From the NCBI RefSeq assembly GCF_039537585.1, contig NZ_BAABAU010000002.1, positions 30,413 to 94,412 on the forward strand: 64,000 nucleotides of DNA, written 5' to 3'. This DNA comes from Frondihabitans peucedani (lineage in GTDB: Bacteria > Actinomycetota > Actinomycetes > Actinomycetales > Microbacteriaceae). Positions 8,215-16,503 of this stretch are shown here, piece after piece. Position 1 is the stretch's first letter, and every line of letters begins with the position of its first letter. The notes under the pieces are model-generated. The model worked only from the letters and a program-made list of their open reading frames with translations. It did not search any database and was not told the origin of the DNA. Both the position numbers and the translations under genes were made by a program.

Positions 8215-8712
8215 GACTGGTGTGGCTGGTCTCACCAGTGAGGCAGGTGATGCCACGAGCTTCATGAAGTTCGCAGGTTGCTCATGAGCGTCACCATTCT
8301 CACCAGCCTAGGTGGTGCCACCAGTGACGAAGGTGACAACTGTTGGGCCAACATCACCATTATAGGCAAACCGGCTTTGCTGGCACTACTGGTGTGACCA
8401 GGCAGCCCTAACTGGTGACGACAGCAAGACCAGCGAAAGAGTTGTGACCAGTCTCACCAGGAAACGCTCGCCAGTCTCACCAGTGTCACCAGTTAGCGCG
8501 AAATCGCGTGTATCAAACGAACTCGGGCAGGTTGAGGTAGTTGGCCCACATTGGACCTTTATTCCCTCAGACAGCCGTACAGCGCCGTTGGGGCGTGGCG
8601 GCATTTGATGCCCACCACTCACCCGTCTCAAGCATTGCTCGGGCGGGCAACATAATTGCCGGTGTCACCAGTCGCACCAGCCTCACTGGTGTCACCAGTC
8701 ACACCAGTGAAG
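8215..8712. repeat. Probable partition centromere: CACCAGT repeats upstream of parA
   Basis: Two clusters of the heptamer-like unit (T)CACCAGT and its complement occur, about 8215-8495 and 8660-8712. Some are in direct tandem at 9-base steps (CTCACCAGT-GTCACCAGT near 8474-8493). Others form palindromes, such as CTGGT-CTC-ACCAG at 8226-8238 and ACTGGTG-T-CACCAGT at 8685-8699. I count more than a dozen good or near copies. Location directly ahead of parA and the repeat style fit a centromere bound by the ParB-like protein, which would also repress the operon. Open frames through this region merely translate the repeats. Confidence 0.8.
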
Positions 8713-8969
8713 CAGGCTGCCTGTCTCTCAGTGTCGTTTCGCCGCATGGCTTCACGCGGCGACCCGGGGTGAACCGACCCTGGGGGACGACCACGGAAGG
8801 CGATAACCGCCTCGGGATGGGGCCTGGCCTGGCTTTGGTTGATGCAACTCTGAGCGGAGACGTCAACCATCACCGCTGGCACTTCGGCAATGTGCGGCTC
8901 GCTACTGCTGCGGCGCATGTCTCCCGGTGAGCGACGACCCTCCGCGACGACTTCGACGATGAGCTCGTC

Positions 8970-9194
8970 ATGGAGCTCACTCACGCGCACCTAGCGACCT
9001 GGGGTGTCAAAGACGAGTTCATCATCCGCAAGCGGGACCAACTGCGGATGGCCTCCGGAGCTATCCGCTCGGCACGGAACCAGGCCCTTCGAGAACTCCG
9101 TCACTCCATGCAGGCTGCCCTGGCAAGGAAGACGACATGGAGCCACCCGCCCATAACCCCAACCGGCTCTTCATTGGCCCCAGCGCAGACATGA
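8970..9194 (+). CDS. Possible small helical protein (74 aa)
   Basis: A short frame whose middle looks like an amphipathic basic helix (IRKRDQLRMASGAIRSARNQ). The upstream sequence gives no strong ribosome site. It overlaps the next small frame by 58 bases, so one of the two, or a frameshifted join of both, may be the true gene. Confidence 0.3.
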   Translation: MELTHAHLATWGVKDEFIIRKRDQLRMASGAIRSARNQALRELRHSMQAALARKTTWSHPPITPTGSSLAPAQT

Positions 9195-9340
9195 CATTCG
9201 GCCTTGCCTATAAGACGACGATGACATTCGTCCACATGTCCAGGACAAGCGGTCGAGACCCCGACGACGTCCTGGCGCATTTCCGCGTCGAGGTCGCGGG
9301 GGAGTGCCTGAGTCCGCCTGGGGTTCAGTCGTCGGCATAG
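9137..9340 (+). CDS. Possible small protein of unknown function (67 aa)
   Basis: The ATG is preceded by AAGGA at 7-base spacing. The product (MEPPAHNPNRLFIGPSADM at the start) has no recognised domain. It lies between the centromere and the second iteron array, on the strand opposite to the surrounding plasmid genes. Confidence 0.35.
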   Translation: MEPPAHNPNRLFIGPSADMTFGLAYKTTMTFVHMSRTSGRDPDDVLAHFRVEVAGECLSPPGVQSSA

Positions 9341-9461
9341 GCCTCGGCATGACCCGAAGCTCCACGCGACTCAGCCGACTGCTGGGCAGCATGCCTCGCC
9401 ACCCAGGGAACAACGCGCTGTACGGCGCTAACTTCGAACCGGTCAGCGACTTCGCACTCCT

Positions 9462-9565
9462 GCGAACAGAAGTCCGGTATGCGCGAGTAGAAGTCCGACG
9501 TCTCGCGAATAGATGTCCGAAACGCGAATAGACCTCCCACGGAACGGGCGGAATGTCTGTTCGCG
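9462..9565 (+). repeat. Second, diverged iteron array
   Basis: Four units GCGAACAGAAGTCC, GCGAGTAGAAGTCC, GCGAATAGATGTCC and GCGAATAGACCTCC start at 9462, 9483, 9505 and 9524, i.e. every 19-22 bases or about two helical turns. An inverted copy (TGTCTGTTCGCG) follows at 9554-9565. The units resemble the ACAG variants of the main origin iterons with one extra base. This could be a second RepA-responsive site, an incompatibility or copy-control locus, or the remnant of another replicon's origin. Confidence 0.7.
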
Positions 9566-9655
9566 GATGGAGGCTTTTGGTGAGTAGGACGCGTTGACGT
9601 GAGGGGCGAACAAAATCCCACTTATTTGGGCGTTCCCACAGGGAGTTCAGAATGG

Positions 9656-9931
9656 TCAACACGGTGGAAAGCTTTCCTCGCCTGTCATGAGCCACCACCG
9701 CGGCTCGTGCTTACATGTCACCATTTGCCCGAGCAGCTTCCAAGCCCCATCGACCAGTTCGAACTGGTCCGCGCCGACGATTTTGTAGAAGTAGCGACGG
9801 CCACGCGGCAGATCACGGTGTCGATCGAAGGCGTAGTACCCATCACGACGGTGGAGGAGCTCGTTCCTCTCCTCGGACGTCATGGCCGCTATCCTGCGCT
9901 CGCCGTCTCGGATGATGTCGTCGTCACTCAC
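9656..9931 (-). CDS. Conserved-looking small protein, last gene of the DUF2185 operon
   Basis: A 91-residue protein whose start overlaps the stop of the upstream gene (ATGA). It has a charged N-terminal helix (SDDDIIRDGERRIAAMTSEE), an aromatic-rich centre (RRYFYKIVGADQFELVDGAW) and a tail with CKHEPRWWLM. No family is recognised. Translational coupling argues that it works with the 256-residue protein before it. Confidence 0.6.
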   Translation of the reverse strand: MSDDDIIRDGERRIAAMTSEERNELLHRRDGYYAFDRHRDLPRGRRYFYKIVGADQFELVDGAWKLLGQMVTCKHEPRWWLMTGEESFPPC

Positions 9932-10698
9932 GACTCGGACCCCCGGCCCAACGGCCAGCGGGGTGCCTGACGCTTTGCGCTCGGGGCCTTTTGGGCAACG
10001 GCGGGGGCCGAGGCAAGAGGTGGCGTCGGGGGAGCGGTCGGAGGGGCTTCAGCTTCGTCAGGACGGGCGGCGTAGTAGATACGCTCCGCGGCTTCACGAG
10101 CGCTGGTCTCGGCCCGCCAGTCGTGCATGTACCGCTTCTGCGCCTCCTCGTACGCGGCGGATCCCGTCACCTCCTGAAGGTGTCGCAGGTTTTGAGCGAT
10201 GAGGGGCTGCTGGGGAGGGACGATGCTGCCGTCATCGTTCGGTCCGACGTTCATGAGTTCTTGGATGGCTCGACTGGCCGAAACGCCGTCTTCGTGAAGG
10301 TCGGCCATGCGCCAGGCCCAGGGGTGATTGAACTGAAGCGTGATTCCGTCTTCGATCCGCGAGCCGGGCTCGGTGACGTTCGGGATGTGCCAGGCGGCGT
10401 CGAGGGTGTCGTTCCACCACAGCCACCCCATTACGACGCCGCCTCGCTCCCAGGTGATGTAAGACACGGGTGCGTCAGCTGGGATGCGCCACTCGAACGT
10501 GTGAGCCCGTTGGAAGGTCATGTCGTCGTTGCGCCGGGCGTTGCGCGATCCGTAGCCCCCGAAATAGTGAAGGAACTGCTTGTAGGGCAGGCGGGTGGGC
10601 TGGGCGCCTTCCGGGATCGTTCCCGGCTCGCCACGGTACGCGGGGGCGTCGTCGATGCCGTGGGCGCGGATGTCGGCGACCGCCTGCGACGGAAGCAT
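9928..10698 (-). CDS. Uncharacterised protein with GWxWWND motif and Pro/Ala-rich tail
   Basis: A 256-residue protein without signal peptide or membrane segment. It contains MGWLWWNDTLDAAW near residue 90, a motif that recurs as VGW-x-WWNDDDMAAN in the small gene just upstream (after correcting a frameshift). The C-terminal 55 residues are Pro/Ala-rich. It is the third of four overlapping or tightly packed genes headed by a DUF2185 protein. Function unknown; an effector, immunity or plasmid-specific role is possible. Confidence 0.65.
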   Translation of the reverse strand: MLPSQAVADIRAHGIDDAPAYRGEPGTIPEGAQPTRLPYKQFLHYFGGYGSRNARRNDDMTFQRAHTFEWRIPADAPVSYITWERGGVVMGWLWWNDTLDAAWHIPNVTEPGSRIEDGITLQFNHPWAWRMADLHEDGVSASRAIQELMNVGPNDDGSIVPPQQPLIAQNLRHLQEVTGSAAYEEAQKRYMHDWRAETSAREAAERIYYAARPDEAEAPPTAPPTPPLASAPAVAQKAPSAKRQAPRWPLGRGSES

Positions 10699-10755
10699 GC
10701 CGCCCTGGACGCGTCACTCGATGGAGTCGAACCATCGGCCCGGGCCGAAGCTCTT

Positions 10756-10952
10756 TTACTCGGACATGTCGAAGGGGACGTATTCGCAATTGGCCGCCAT
10801 GTCGTCGTCGTTCCACCAGACCAGCCGACCGTCAGGCCGTCCATCTCGACAGGAAGAGCCTCGACGGGCAGGTACGTGCGGCCGTTGAGCCGAAGGCCCA
10901 TCGGCTTCAGGAGGTATGGGCAGTAGCGGTTATCGTTCTGCGAGTCAGTCAC
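10756..10952 (-). CDS. Small GWxWWND protein, frameshifted as sequenced
   Basis: A GTG overlaps the DUF2185 stop (GTGACTGA) and opens a frame (TDSQNDNRYCPYLLKPMGL...) that loses sense after residue 43. In a different frame the sequence continues WWNDDDMAANCEYVPFDMSE and stops with TAA. One missing base near 10824-10830 would join them into about 64 residues ending VGWSWWNDDDMAAN...DMSE, closely matching the GWLWWND motif of the next gene. It is either a recent mutation or a sequencing error. Confidence 0.5.
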
Positions 10953-11367
10953 GCGGCTCCGGGAACCCTTGGGGTTCGGGGATGAGGATGTCGCCGTTGC
11001 GAACCCAGGCGGTACCGGGAGCTTCGTCGAGGATCCGGATGATGACCGGGTCGTAGTTCGCAACCGTGTTGATGGCGTAGACGCCATGATTCGAGACTGC
11101 GTCCATGTAGACATCGTTCTCGTCGCCTGCGAAGAAACTCCAGCCCGAGTCGTGCGGGCTGACGCGATCCGGGTTGCGTAGGGCGAATCTGATCGGGGCG
11201 CCGTCGACCATGATCCGGTTCGTCGCGAGACAGGCGGCGTGGGAGACGCCCAGCTCGATGATGTCGGCGCCGTTGAGGCCGGTGCCCCTGCCGAGCACTT
11301 CCGGCACTTCATCGGCCGCGGGAGACTCCGTGGTGGGTGTCGTCTTGCGGGCGAAGGGGTTCTTCAC
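10945..11367 (-). CDS. DUF2185 / Imm33-like domain protein
   Basis: The GTG start has an AGGAGG four bases upstream. The 140-residue protein has an extended N-terminus and then the DUF2185 (immunity protein Imm33-like) signature: ACLATNRIMVDG, SGWSFFAGDEND, VYAINTVANYDP, and IIRILDEAPGTAW. Proteins of this group are known as immunity or accessory proteins and bind unknown partners. Here it heads an operon with the GWxWWND proteins, which suggests a partner among them. The exact role cannot be read from the sequence. Confidence 0.75.
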   Translation of the reverse strand: MKNPFARKTTPTTESPAADEVPEVLGRGTGLNGADIIELGVSHAACLATNRIMVDGAPIRFALRNPDRVSPHDSGWSFFAGDENDVYMDAVSNHGVYAINTVANYDPVIIRILDEAPGTAWVRNGDILIPEPQGFPEPRD

Positions 11368-11649
11368 TGCGCCTCCTGGTGGGGGAGTGGCTTCGTGGCC
11401 GTCGAGCCCCGATGACGAAATCGACCCAACGGCGCCCCCGAATGGCAAATGTGCCGTCAGAGGGTTCTCACTTCTACCCCTGCATTTTTGCCTTTGCTAC
11501 TCGCCATTTCCGGAGCTGGCGTTCATGCCTCCTCGCTTCACTCCCGCGTTTCAAACGTCGTATAAGGCGCATTACCCGTGTTGACCTCGGTAGGGTTCTT
11601 TCGGGTGCGAAAAGTGTCTGGATGGGCGCGTTCGGCAAAGGGAGTCCTC

Positions 11650-12852
11650 ATGAGCAACGCGAAGTCGGCTGTGACGAGCGGTGGGTCGCCTGGCGTAGCG
11701 GCTGTGTCATCAGGCGTTGGCCCTCAGGTGCGAGCCGTTCCGGTGGGGGGAGAGGTCGCGGCTCGTGACTTGACGTCGGCTTCGGTCGGTTTTCGGCGTG
11801 CCGCCTTGTCGGAAGGCACGCGCCGCTCTTATGAGTCAGATCTTCGGATGTTCTGCCGTTGGTTGGCGGGCTACACAGAGAAGGAACCCATCCCCGAGGA
11901 CCTCGTCGATGAGCAGCTGTCTTTCCCGCGGTCCGCGACGGAAGTGGGGGAGTACCTCGCGGAGAAAGCCCTGCAGCGCACCCCTGAGGATCTGCCGCGG
12001 TATTCGACGGCGTCGATCGGCCGGTGGGTCGCCGCGATCGCCTGGGGCCATCACGAGCGGGGGTTCCCGAACCCCTGCACCGCCCGGCAAGTCACCGACA
12101 CCCTGAATGGGATCCGCCGGAGCACGCATCGGCCCACGAAACGGGCGAGCCCGCTCCTGGTCGGGGATCTTCGCAAGGTGGTCCTTGGAACCAATGTCAC
12201 GTCGTTTCCCGCCGGGGTGAAGGGAACCCGGGACATCGCCCTTTTGGTGTTCGGGTTTGCCGGAGCGTTCCGCCGATCTGAGCTGTCCGCGCTGCTTGTG
12301 GGGGATGTCTTCCTGCATGAGGAGGATGGCCTTCACGTGCGGGTCCGTTCGTCCAAGACGGACCAGGAAGGCCGCGGGCAGATCAAGGCGCTGCCGTACG
12401 GGGCGAACTCGGCGACGTGTCCGCCGTGTGCGTTCCGCCGTTGGTACCGGCTCCTCGAGGCGCAGGAGCAGGGCCGTCCCGAGGTGATGCGTGCTCTTCG
12501 TGGTCAAAACCTTGCGATCCACGTCTGCCAGGACCCGTGGACCGGGACCCTTCCCGGCAGGAGTCCGTTGTTTCGGTCGATGGCGAAAACTGGCACTATT
12601 CGTGCGACGGCGGTGCAGGGGGATGCGATCGGGCGGATGGTCACCGAGCGCGCCCACGCTGCCGGGATTCCCGCCAGGAACATCACCGGGCATTCGCTCA
12701 GGTCGGGGTTTGTGACGCAGGCGATCCGGGCTGGGGCGACGGATCACCAGATCATGCGGCAGACCGGGCACAAGAATCCGGCGACGGTGCACGTGTATGC
12801 CCGGGAGAACGCACCGCTAGAGCAAAACGCCGTCACCACCCTCGGCCTCTGA
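11650..12852 (+). CDS. Tyrosine recombinase / integrase
   Basis: About 400 residues with an N-terminal SAM-like core-binding domain (EGTRRSYESDLRMFCRWLAG) and a catalytic domain. The active-site residues are visible: Arg in AFRRSELSALL, His-x-x-Arg in GHSLRSGF, His in TGHKNPATV and Tyr in VHVYARE. A CPPC motif (TCPPCAFRRW) sits in the catalytic domain. The ATG at MSNAKSAV is preceded by GGGAG. It is immediately followed by a related gene without the catalytic residues. The pair probably drives integration, excision or dimer resolution of this replicon or an island on it. Confidence 0.88.
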   Translation: MSNAKSAVTSGGSPGVAAVSSGVGPQVRAVPVGGEVAARDLTSASVGFRRAALSEGTRRSYESDLRMFCRWLAGYTEKEPIPEDLVDEQLSFPRSATEVGEYLAEKALQRTPEDLPRYSTASIGRWVAAIAWGHHERGFPNPCTARQVTDTLNGIRRSTHRPTKRASPLLVGDLRKVVLGTNVTSFPAGVKGTRDIALLVFGFAGAFRRSELSALLVGDVFLHEEDGLHVRVRSSKTDQEGRGQIKALPYGANSATCPPCAFRRWYRLLEAQEQGRPEVMRALRGQNLAIHVCQDPWTGTLPGRSPLFRSMAKTGTIRATAVQGDAIGRMVTERAHAAGIPARNITGHSLRSGFVTQAIRAGATDHQIMRQTGHKNPATVHVYARENAPLEQNAVTTLGL

Positions 12853-12864
12853 ATCGAGATAACG

Positions 12865-13822
12865 ATGACGTCGACCAGGGGCACGGCCGGGGCGTCGATC
12901 AAAGGCGCCAAGGAATCGTGGGCGTGGGGTCTGTTCGCTGACTGGTGCGCCTCCTCCGACATATCCCCGCTGCCGGCATCCCGGGACACGCTGGCCGGGT
13001 TCCTTGATGCGTTCCCCGGCGGCAAGGTCCACGCAGATCGCTCGCATCGCGGTCATTCTGGCTGTCCATGCCCGCGCGGGACTGGTGGTAGACGCGCCGC
13101 GGTTGACGAACCTGCCGGACAGTCTCTGGTCGCCTCGGCCAGGACTCCTGGATCCGGCCGGTGCGTTACGGCAAGTGTCGAGGTTCCGGTTCCCCACGGG
13201 GCTCGTCGGCCGGCGTGACGGATTCCTGATCGTTCTGACCGGATTCCTCGGCCTGACCCGGGAGCAAGCCCGGAAGGTCACCCCTGCGGTCATCGAGGTT
13301 GGTGGCTTGGGGGTGATCAGCATTCAGGGCACTGCCGTCGCGCGGGCGGCGTCACCGGGGGAGTGTCCTCGATGTGCGGTCGCGGGGTGGCTTTCCGTGA
13401 TCGCCCCGCACTACGAACGCCTCAGGGCCTCATTCCTTCCCTTGCTGGATCCGACGACCGCGGTGCCGGGTGTCCACGTGTGTGAGCTGCCAGTGGGGGA
13501 CCTGTGGCGATCCGGGGTGGCGTTGCTGCCCTCGATCGACCGGACCGGGGCAGTCGGCACCGGGGAACCGATCAGCGTGCGCGCGATCACGACAATCATC
13601 GGGCAACGACGCATACCTACAGGGCGGACAGAAACCCTTGACCCGGTGGTCCGGGCGGAGGGAAGGTACCGGGATGCGACCTCCACTGAACTCGCAGCCG
13701 CGCAAGACGACGTCCTCAACCACCTCGACAGCGCAAACCAGTACCTCGAGGAGCTTTTGGCCGAAGCGGAACTCGTCAAACAGACACTGCTCACGGAACC
13801 CGACAACACGGCGGCGAAGTAA
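12865..13822 (+). CDS. Catalytically degenerate integrase-like partner, frameshifted as sequenced
   Basis: Starts 12 bases after the integrase stop. The N-terminal part (TSTRGTAGASIKGAKESWAW ... LAGFLDAFP) and the rest (AARSTQIARIAVILAVHARA ... to the Lys-rich end) are in two frames that join if one C of the CCCC run at 13014-13017 is removed. The body mirrors the integrase: GRRDGFLIVLTGFLGLTREQ corresponds to its TRDIALLVFGFAGAFRRSEL, but the catalytic Arg and the HxxR...H...Y set are absent. A CPRC pair (GECPRCAVAGW) parallels the integrase CPPC. A non-catalytic helper that binds att DNA is a reasonable inference. A coiled-coil-like tail ends the protein. Confidence 0.6.
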
Positions 13823-13835
13823 GACGCACCGGGGG

Positions 13836-13861
13836 CGTCGCGACTATCGACGGTCGCGACG
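13836..13861. terminator. Perfect 9-bp inverted repeat after the integrase pair
   Basis: CGTCGCGAC - 8 bases - GTCGCGACG lies 14 bases past the stop of the integrase partner. It may be a transcription terminator. Its place right behind a recombinase pair also makes it a candidate core-site arm. Confidence 0.5.
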
Positions 13862-13984
13862 ATGCCAGGGGCGCAACACCTTCGTCGAGAGCGACTTCCG
13901 AGCGAACTTATCCGGCTAATCAACATCACCGTGGGGGACGCCGTTTTTTTATGTCCTGCCTGGAATCATCGCTATCGGCCAACC

Positions 13985-14464
13985 CTATTCGGGTCTAAAG
14001 GCGGCGTGGTTGGCGACGATCACGACCGCCAGGACGAGGGCTGCGAGGTGGGCGGGGTGTCGGTGCGCTCCCATGGTGCGAATGTCGGACACGACTGCCG
14101 CAGCGCGTTGTCGGGTGTGAGTGGCCCGGTCGAGGTCGGTGAGGAGCCAGCGCCGGGCGGCTTCGAAGTCGCCGGTGTTAGCCGTTCCGGGCGAGGTGAG
14201 CTGGTTCGGGTTGAGGGATGTCAAGGTGTTGTGGGCGGTGGTGGCGCAAGGGAGAAGGGCAAGGACGGCGCCCGCCACGGCTTCGACGATGACAGCAGGG
14301 CCCATGGCGGAGGTGAACACGAGCCGCCATTGAGCGGGCGTCGCAATGTCGCTGAGGGAAAACCCGGCGTCCGGATCGACGCTGACGGCCCGTTCAACGT
14401 ATTCCCGTGTCCTAGCGAGCAGGTCCGCCCGATCGAATTCCGCGACACCGCGTGATCTACTCAT
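13985..14464 (-). CDS. Hypothetical membrane-associated protein (159 aa)
   Basis: The product has two hydrophobic stretches likely to span or contact the membrane (GPAVIVEAVAGAVLALLPCA and LAALVLAVVIVANHAAF) separated by a charged middle with many Arg. No family is recognised. Composition supports coding on this strand rather than the opposite one. It stands alone, convergent to the integrase pair. Confidence 0.45.
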   Translation of the reverse strand: MSRSRGVAEFDRADLLARTREYVERAVSVDPDAGFSLSDIATPAQWRLVFTSAMGPAVIVEAVAGAVLALLPCATTAHNTLTSLNPNQLTSPGTANTGDFEAARRWLLTDLDRATHTRQRAAAVVSDIRTMGAHRHPAHLAALVLAVVIVANHAAFRPE

Positions 14465-15297
14465 CAGTCAAGTGTGCGGTCTCGTCGCCCGCACCTCTTG
14501 CTCGTTGACTTCCGACCAAGGCAGTGTCCCGGCCTGCGCAGCCCGCACACGGGTCTTCAAGGGGCCGGCCGTGACGAGAAGGGCGGAAAGCGCAACCAGT
14601 TCTTCTCGACCTTGCGCGGCAACTCCTGAAAGGAAGTCAGGTCATTGCTGGCGGCATCGAGTGGAGGTTTTCTGCCCGAGTCCGCGATGACGACCGCTAT
14701 CCGACGCACTCGTCTCCCTGAGAACGGGTAGGGATGGTGTGTTCGCCTGCCGAGTCGGAGGCTCCACGCCTCTGAATCCGATACCAAGAAAGAGGTTCTG
14801 CGTCGTAGGGTGTCGGGAAGCGTCCCAACGACGGGGCGCAGAACCGTTTGCCGGTGTGGGCCCGAACTCACCCGTGGTGGCCGGTTCCGCGTGTCCTCGA
14901 ATCGTCCCGTTACGAGGACACGCGCTTCCACCACTGCTGCCGATCTCGGGTGCCGCAGCTCTGTGTAGGGGTGTTCTGCCGACTATGAAAGCGAGCTGGC
15001 GGCGCGTAGTGTCGGCGTGTCCGGCCGCGCATTCGGGTGTGCCGCTGTTGACGTGAAGGGTGCGAGGGGTTGACGTCTTCGGGTGACGTCGACACCCCGC
15101 CTCTTTCTGGGGGTTGCCGTCTTATGCGAGCTGTCGGACCGTCTCTACGGCCCTAGGGTGTCCGCGTGACGGTCCAAGAAGTCGTCCAGGATGGTCCGTC
15201 TGTCACGGATCTGGAGCAGGCGTGGGTCGGGGGATCTGCGTGAAGTGAGTGCGTCGATGTCGTTCGTGATCGAGTAGGGGTTTTGTGGCTGCGCGAC
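14465..15297. other. Region without a convincing gene
   Basis: Several short frames exist on both strands but none has a ribosome site plus protein-like composition. An imperfect inverted repeat around GACGTC (about 15064-15101) and many near-repeats of CGTGT are present. It may hold remnants of a mobile element, but I could not identify one. Confidence 0.4.
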
Positions 15298-16254
15298 TCA
15301 GGGGTTGATGAGCGCGGCCCGGGCAAGGGCTGCGGCGCCGACGACACCGGCATCATCCTGGAGGGTCGAGACGACGAACTGCAGATCGGGACTGGGTTGC
15401 AGCATCCACGGCTCGGCGGCCGTGTGGAGGCGGTCCGCGAGGTCTTGGCCGAGTTTCTCGGCGAGCCCGCCGCCTACGACGACCCGGTCCAGGTCGAGGA
15501 GGTTGTTCGTGGAACCGAGTGCGACTCCGAGGGTCTCGATGGCGGTGTCGAAGAGTTTGACCGCGAGCGGGTCTTTGCCGTCGAGGGCGTGGGCCCAGAC
15601 TTTGGAGGTGAGTTTCGTTTTGTGTTCGTCGTCGCGGATGTCGAACAGGGACGTTTTCCAGCCAGCGTCGACCATCGCGGTGGCAACGCCCCGCATGGAT
15701 CGCCGCCCGGCATACGCTTCGGCGCAACCGCGCCTGCCGCAGGTGCACAGTGCTCCGCCAGCTTGGACGATCACGTGCCCGATCTCACCGGCTGCACCGC
15801 GGGTCCCGGTGTAAGGGCGCCCGTCGAGGATCAAGCCGCCACCGACACCGGTTCCCATCCACAGTCCGAGGATGTTCTTCCCACCATGCGCAGCACCGGC
15901 GACCCATTCCCCGAGAAGGCCGACATTGGCATCATTCCCGAGCGTCACCGGGACGCCGAGTTGCTTCGTCAGCGGGCCGATGAGGTCGACGTTCTCTGTC
16001 CAGCCGATCAGGTTGGGGACGGTGAGGGCGTGTCCTTCGTGGATGACGCCGGGGATTCCGACCCCGATGGCGGTGGGGGAGGCGTCGAGGGAGCGCACGA
16101 GGTCGACGATGGTAGCGATCACATCTTCCGGGCCTGTCTCGGGTGTGGCGGCTTTGGCGCGGTCGAGGACGTGGTGGTCAGGGTCGACGGCGCCGACTTC
16201 GATGTTCGTGCCGCCGACGTCGACGCCGACGATGGTCATGGCTGTTGTGCTCAT
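15298..16254 (-). CDS. ROK-family sugar kinase (glucokinase-like)
   Basis: A 318-residue ROK protein. Seen: ATP phosphate-binding DVGGTNIEVG near the N-terminus, GNDANVG with the catalytic Asp, the GEIGH sugar-binding motif, and the zinc motif CTCGRRGCAEAYAG. These predict cytoplasmic phosphorylation of glucose or a related hexose with ATP. No DNA-binding N-terminus is present, so it is a kinase rather than a ROK repressor. It has no sugar transporter beside it. Confidence 0.88.
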   Translation of the reverse strand: MSTTAMTIVGVDVGGTNIEVGAVDPDHHVLDRAKAATPETGPEDVIATIVDLVRSLDASPTAIGVGIPGVIHEGHALTVPNLIGWTENVDLIGPLTKQLGVPVTLGNDANVGLLGEWVAGAAHGGKNILGLWMGTGVGGGLILDGRPYTGTRGAAGEIGHVIVQAGGALCTCGRRGCAEAYAGRRSMRGVATAMVDAGWKTSLFDIRDDEHKTKLTSKVWAHALDGKDPLAVKLFDTAIETLGVALGSTNNLLDLDRVVVGGGLAEKLGQDLADRLHTAAEPWMLQPSPDLQFVVSTLQDDAGVVGAAALARAALINP

Positions 16255-16503
16255 CCGGGAACCTTTGATCGAGTGACGTGACTGCCGGTGACGCTACCGG
16301 CCCTGCCTGCCGAAACACGGTGCACGGGTTCATCGCAGCAGCGCCGCTGGGAGCCTGGGGCGTACGCCGACCCGTCGTCGTGGAGAAAAGGTCATCGTGG
16401 CAAGCATGGTGAAGGGGATCGAACGGTGACCGTGGGCGTGGTGTTGGGTGAGGGGAGCGCTCGGTCCTGTGGCGTCGCCGATGCTGAATGAGGGTGTGTG
16501 CTG

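Noticed and set aside
8628..8990. A 120-codon minus-strand frame and an overlapping plus-strand frame through the centromere
   Set aside because: Much of their sequence is just translation of the CACCAGT repeats (TGVTGDTSEAG-like), so they are unlikely to be genes.
9171..9698. A 175-codon minus-strand frame across the second iteron array
   Set aside because: It translates the iterons into Arg/Ser repeats and lacks a ribosome site.
10720..10736. A perfect tRNA T-arm-like hairpin (GATGG TTCGACT CCATC on the minus strand)
   Set aside because: No matching acceptor stem, D arm or anticodon arm lies upstream at the right distances, so it is not a tRNA gene.
13862..14455. A 197-codon plus-strand frame opposite the hypothetical membrane protein
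   Set aside because: Gly/Glu-rich low-complexity translation; the minus-strand frame has membrane helices and more natural composition.
14557..14934. A 125-codon minus-strand frame
   Set aside because: Arg/Pro-rich, no start signal, no recognised motif; possibly a mobile-element remnant but not supportable.
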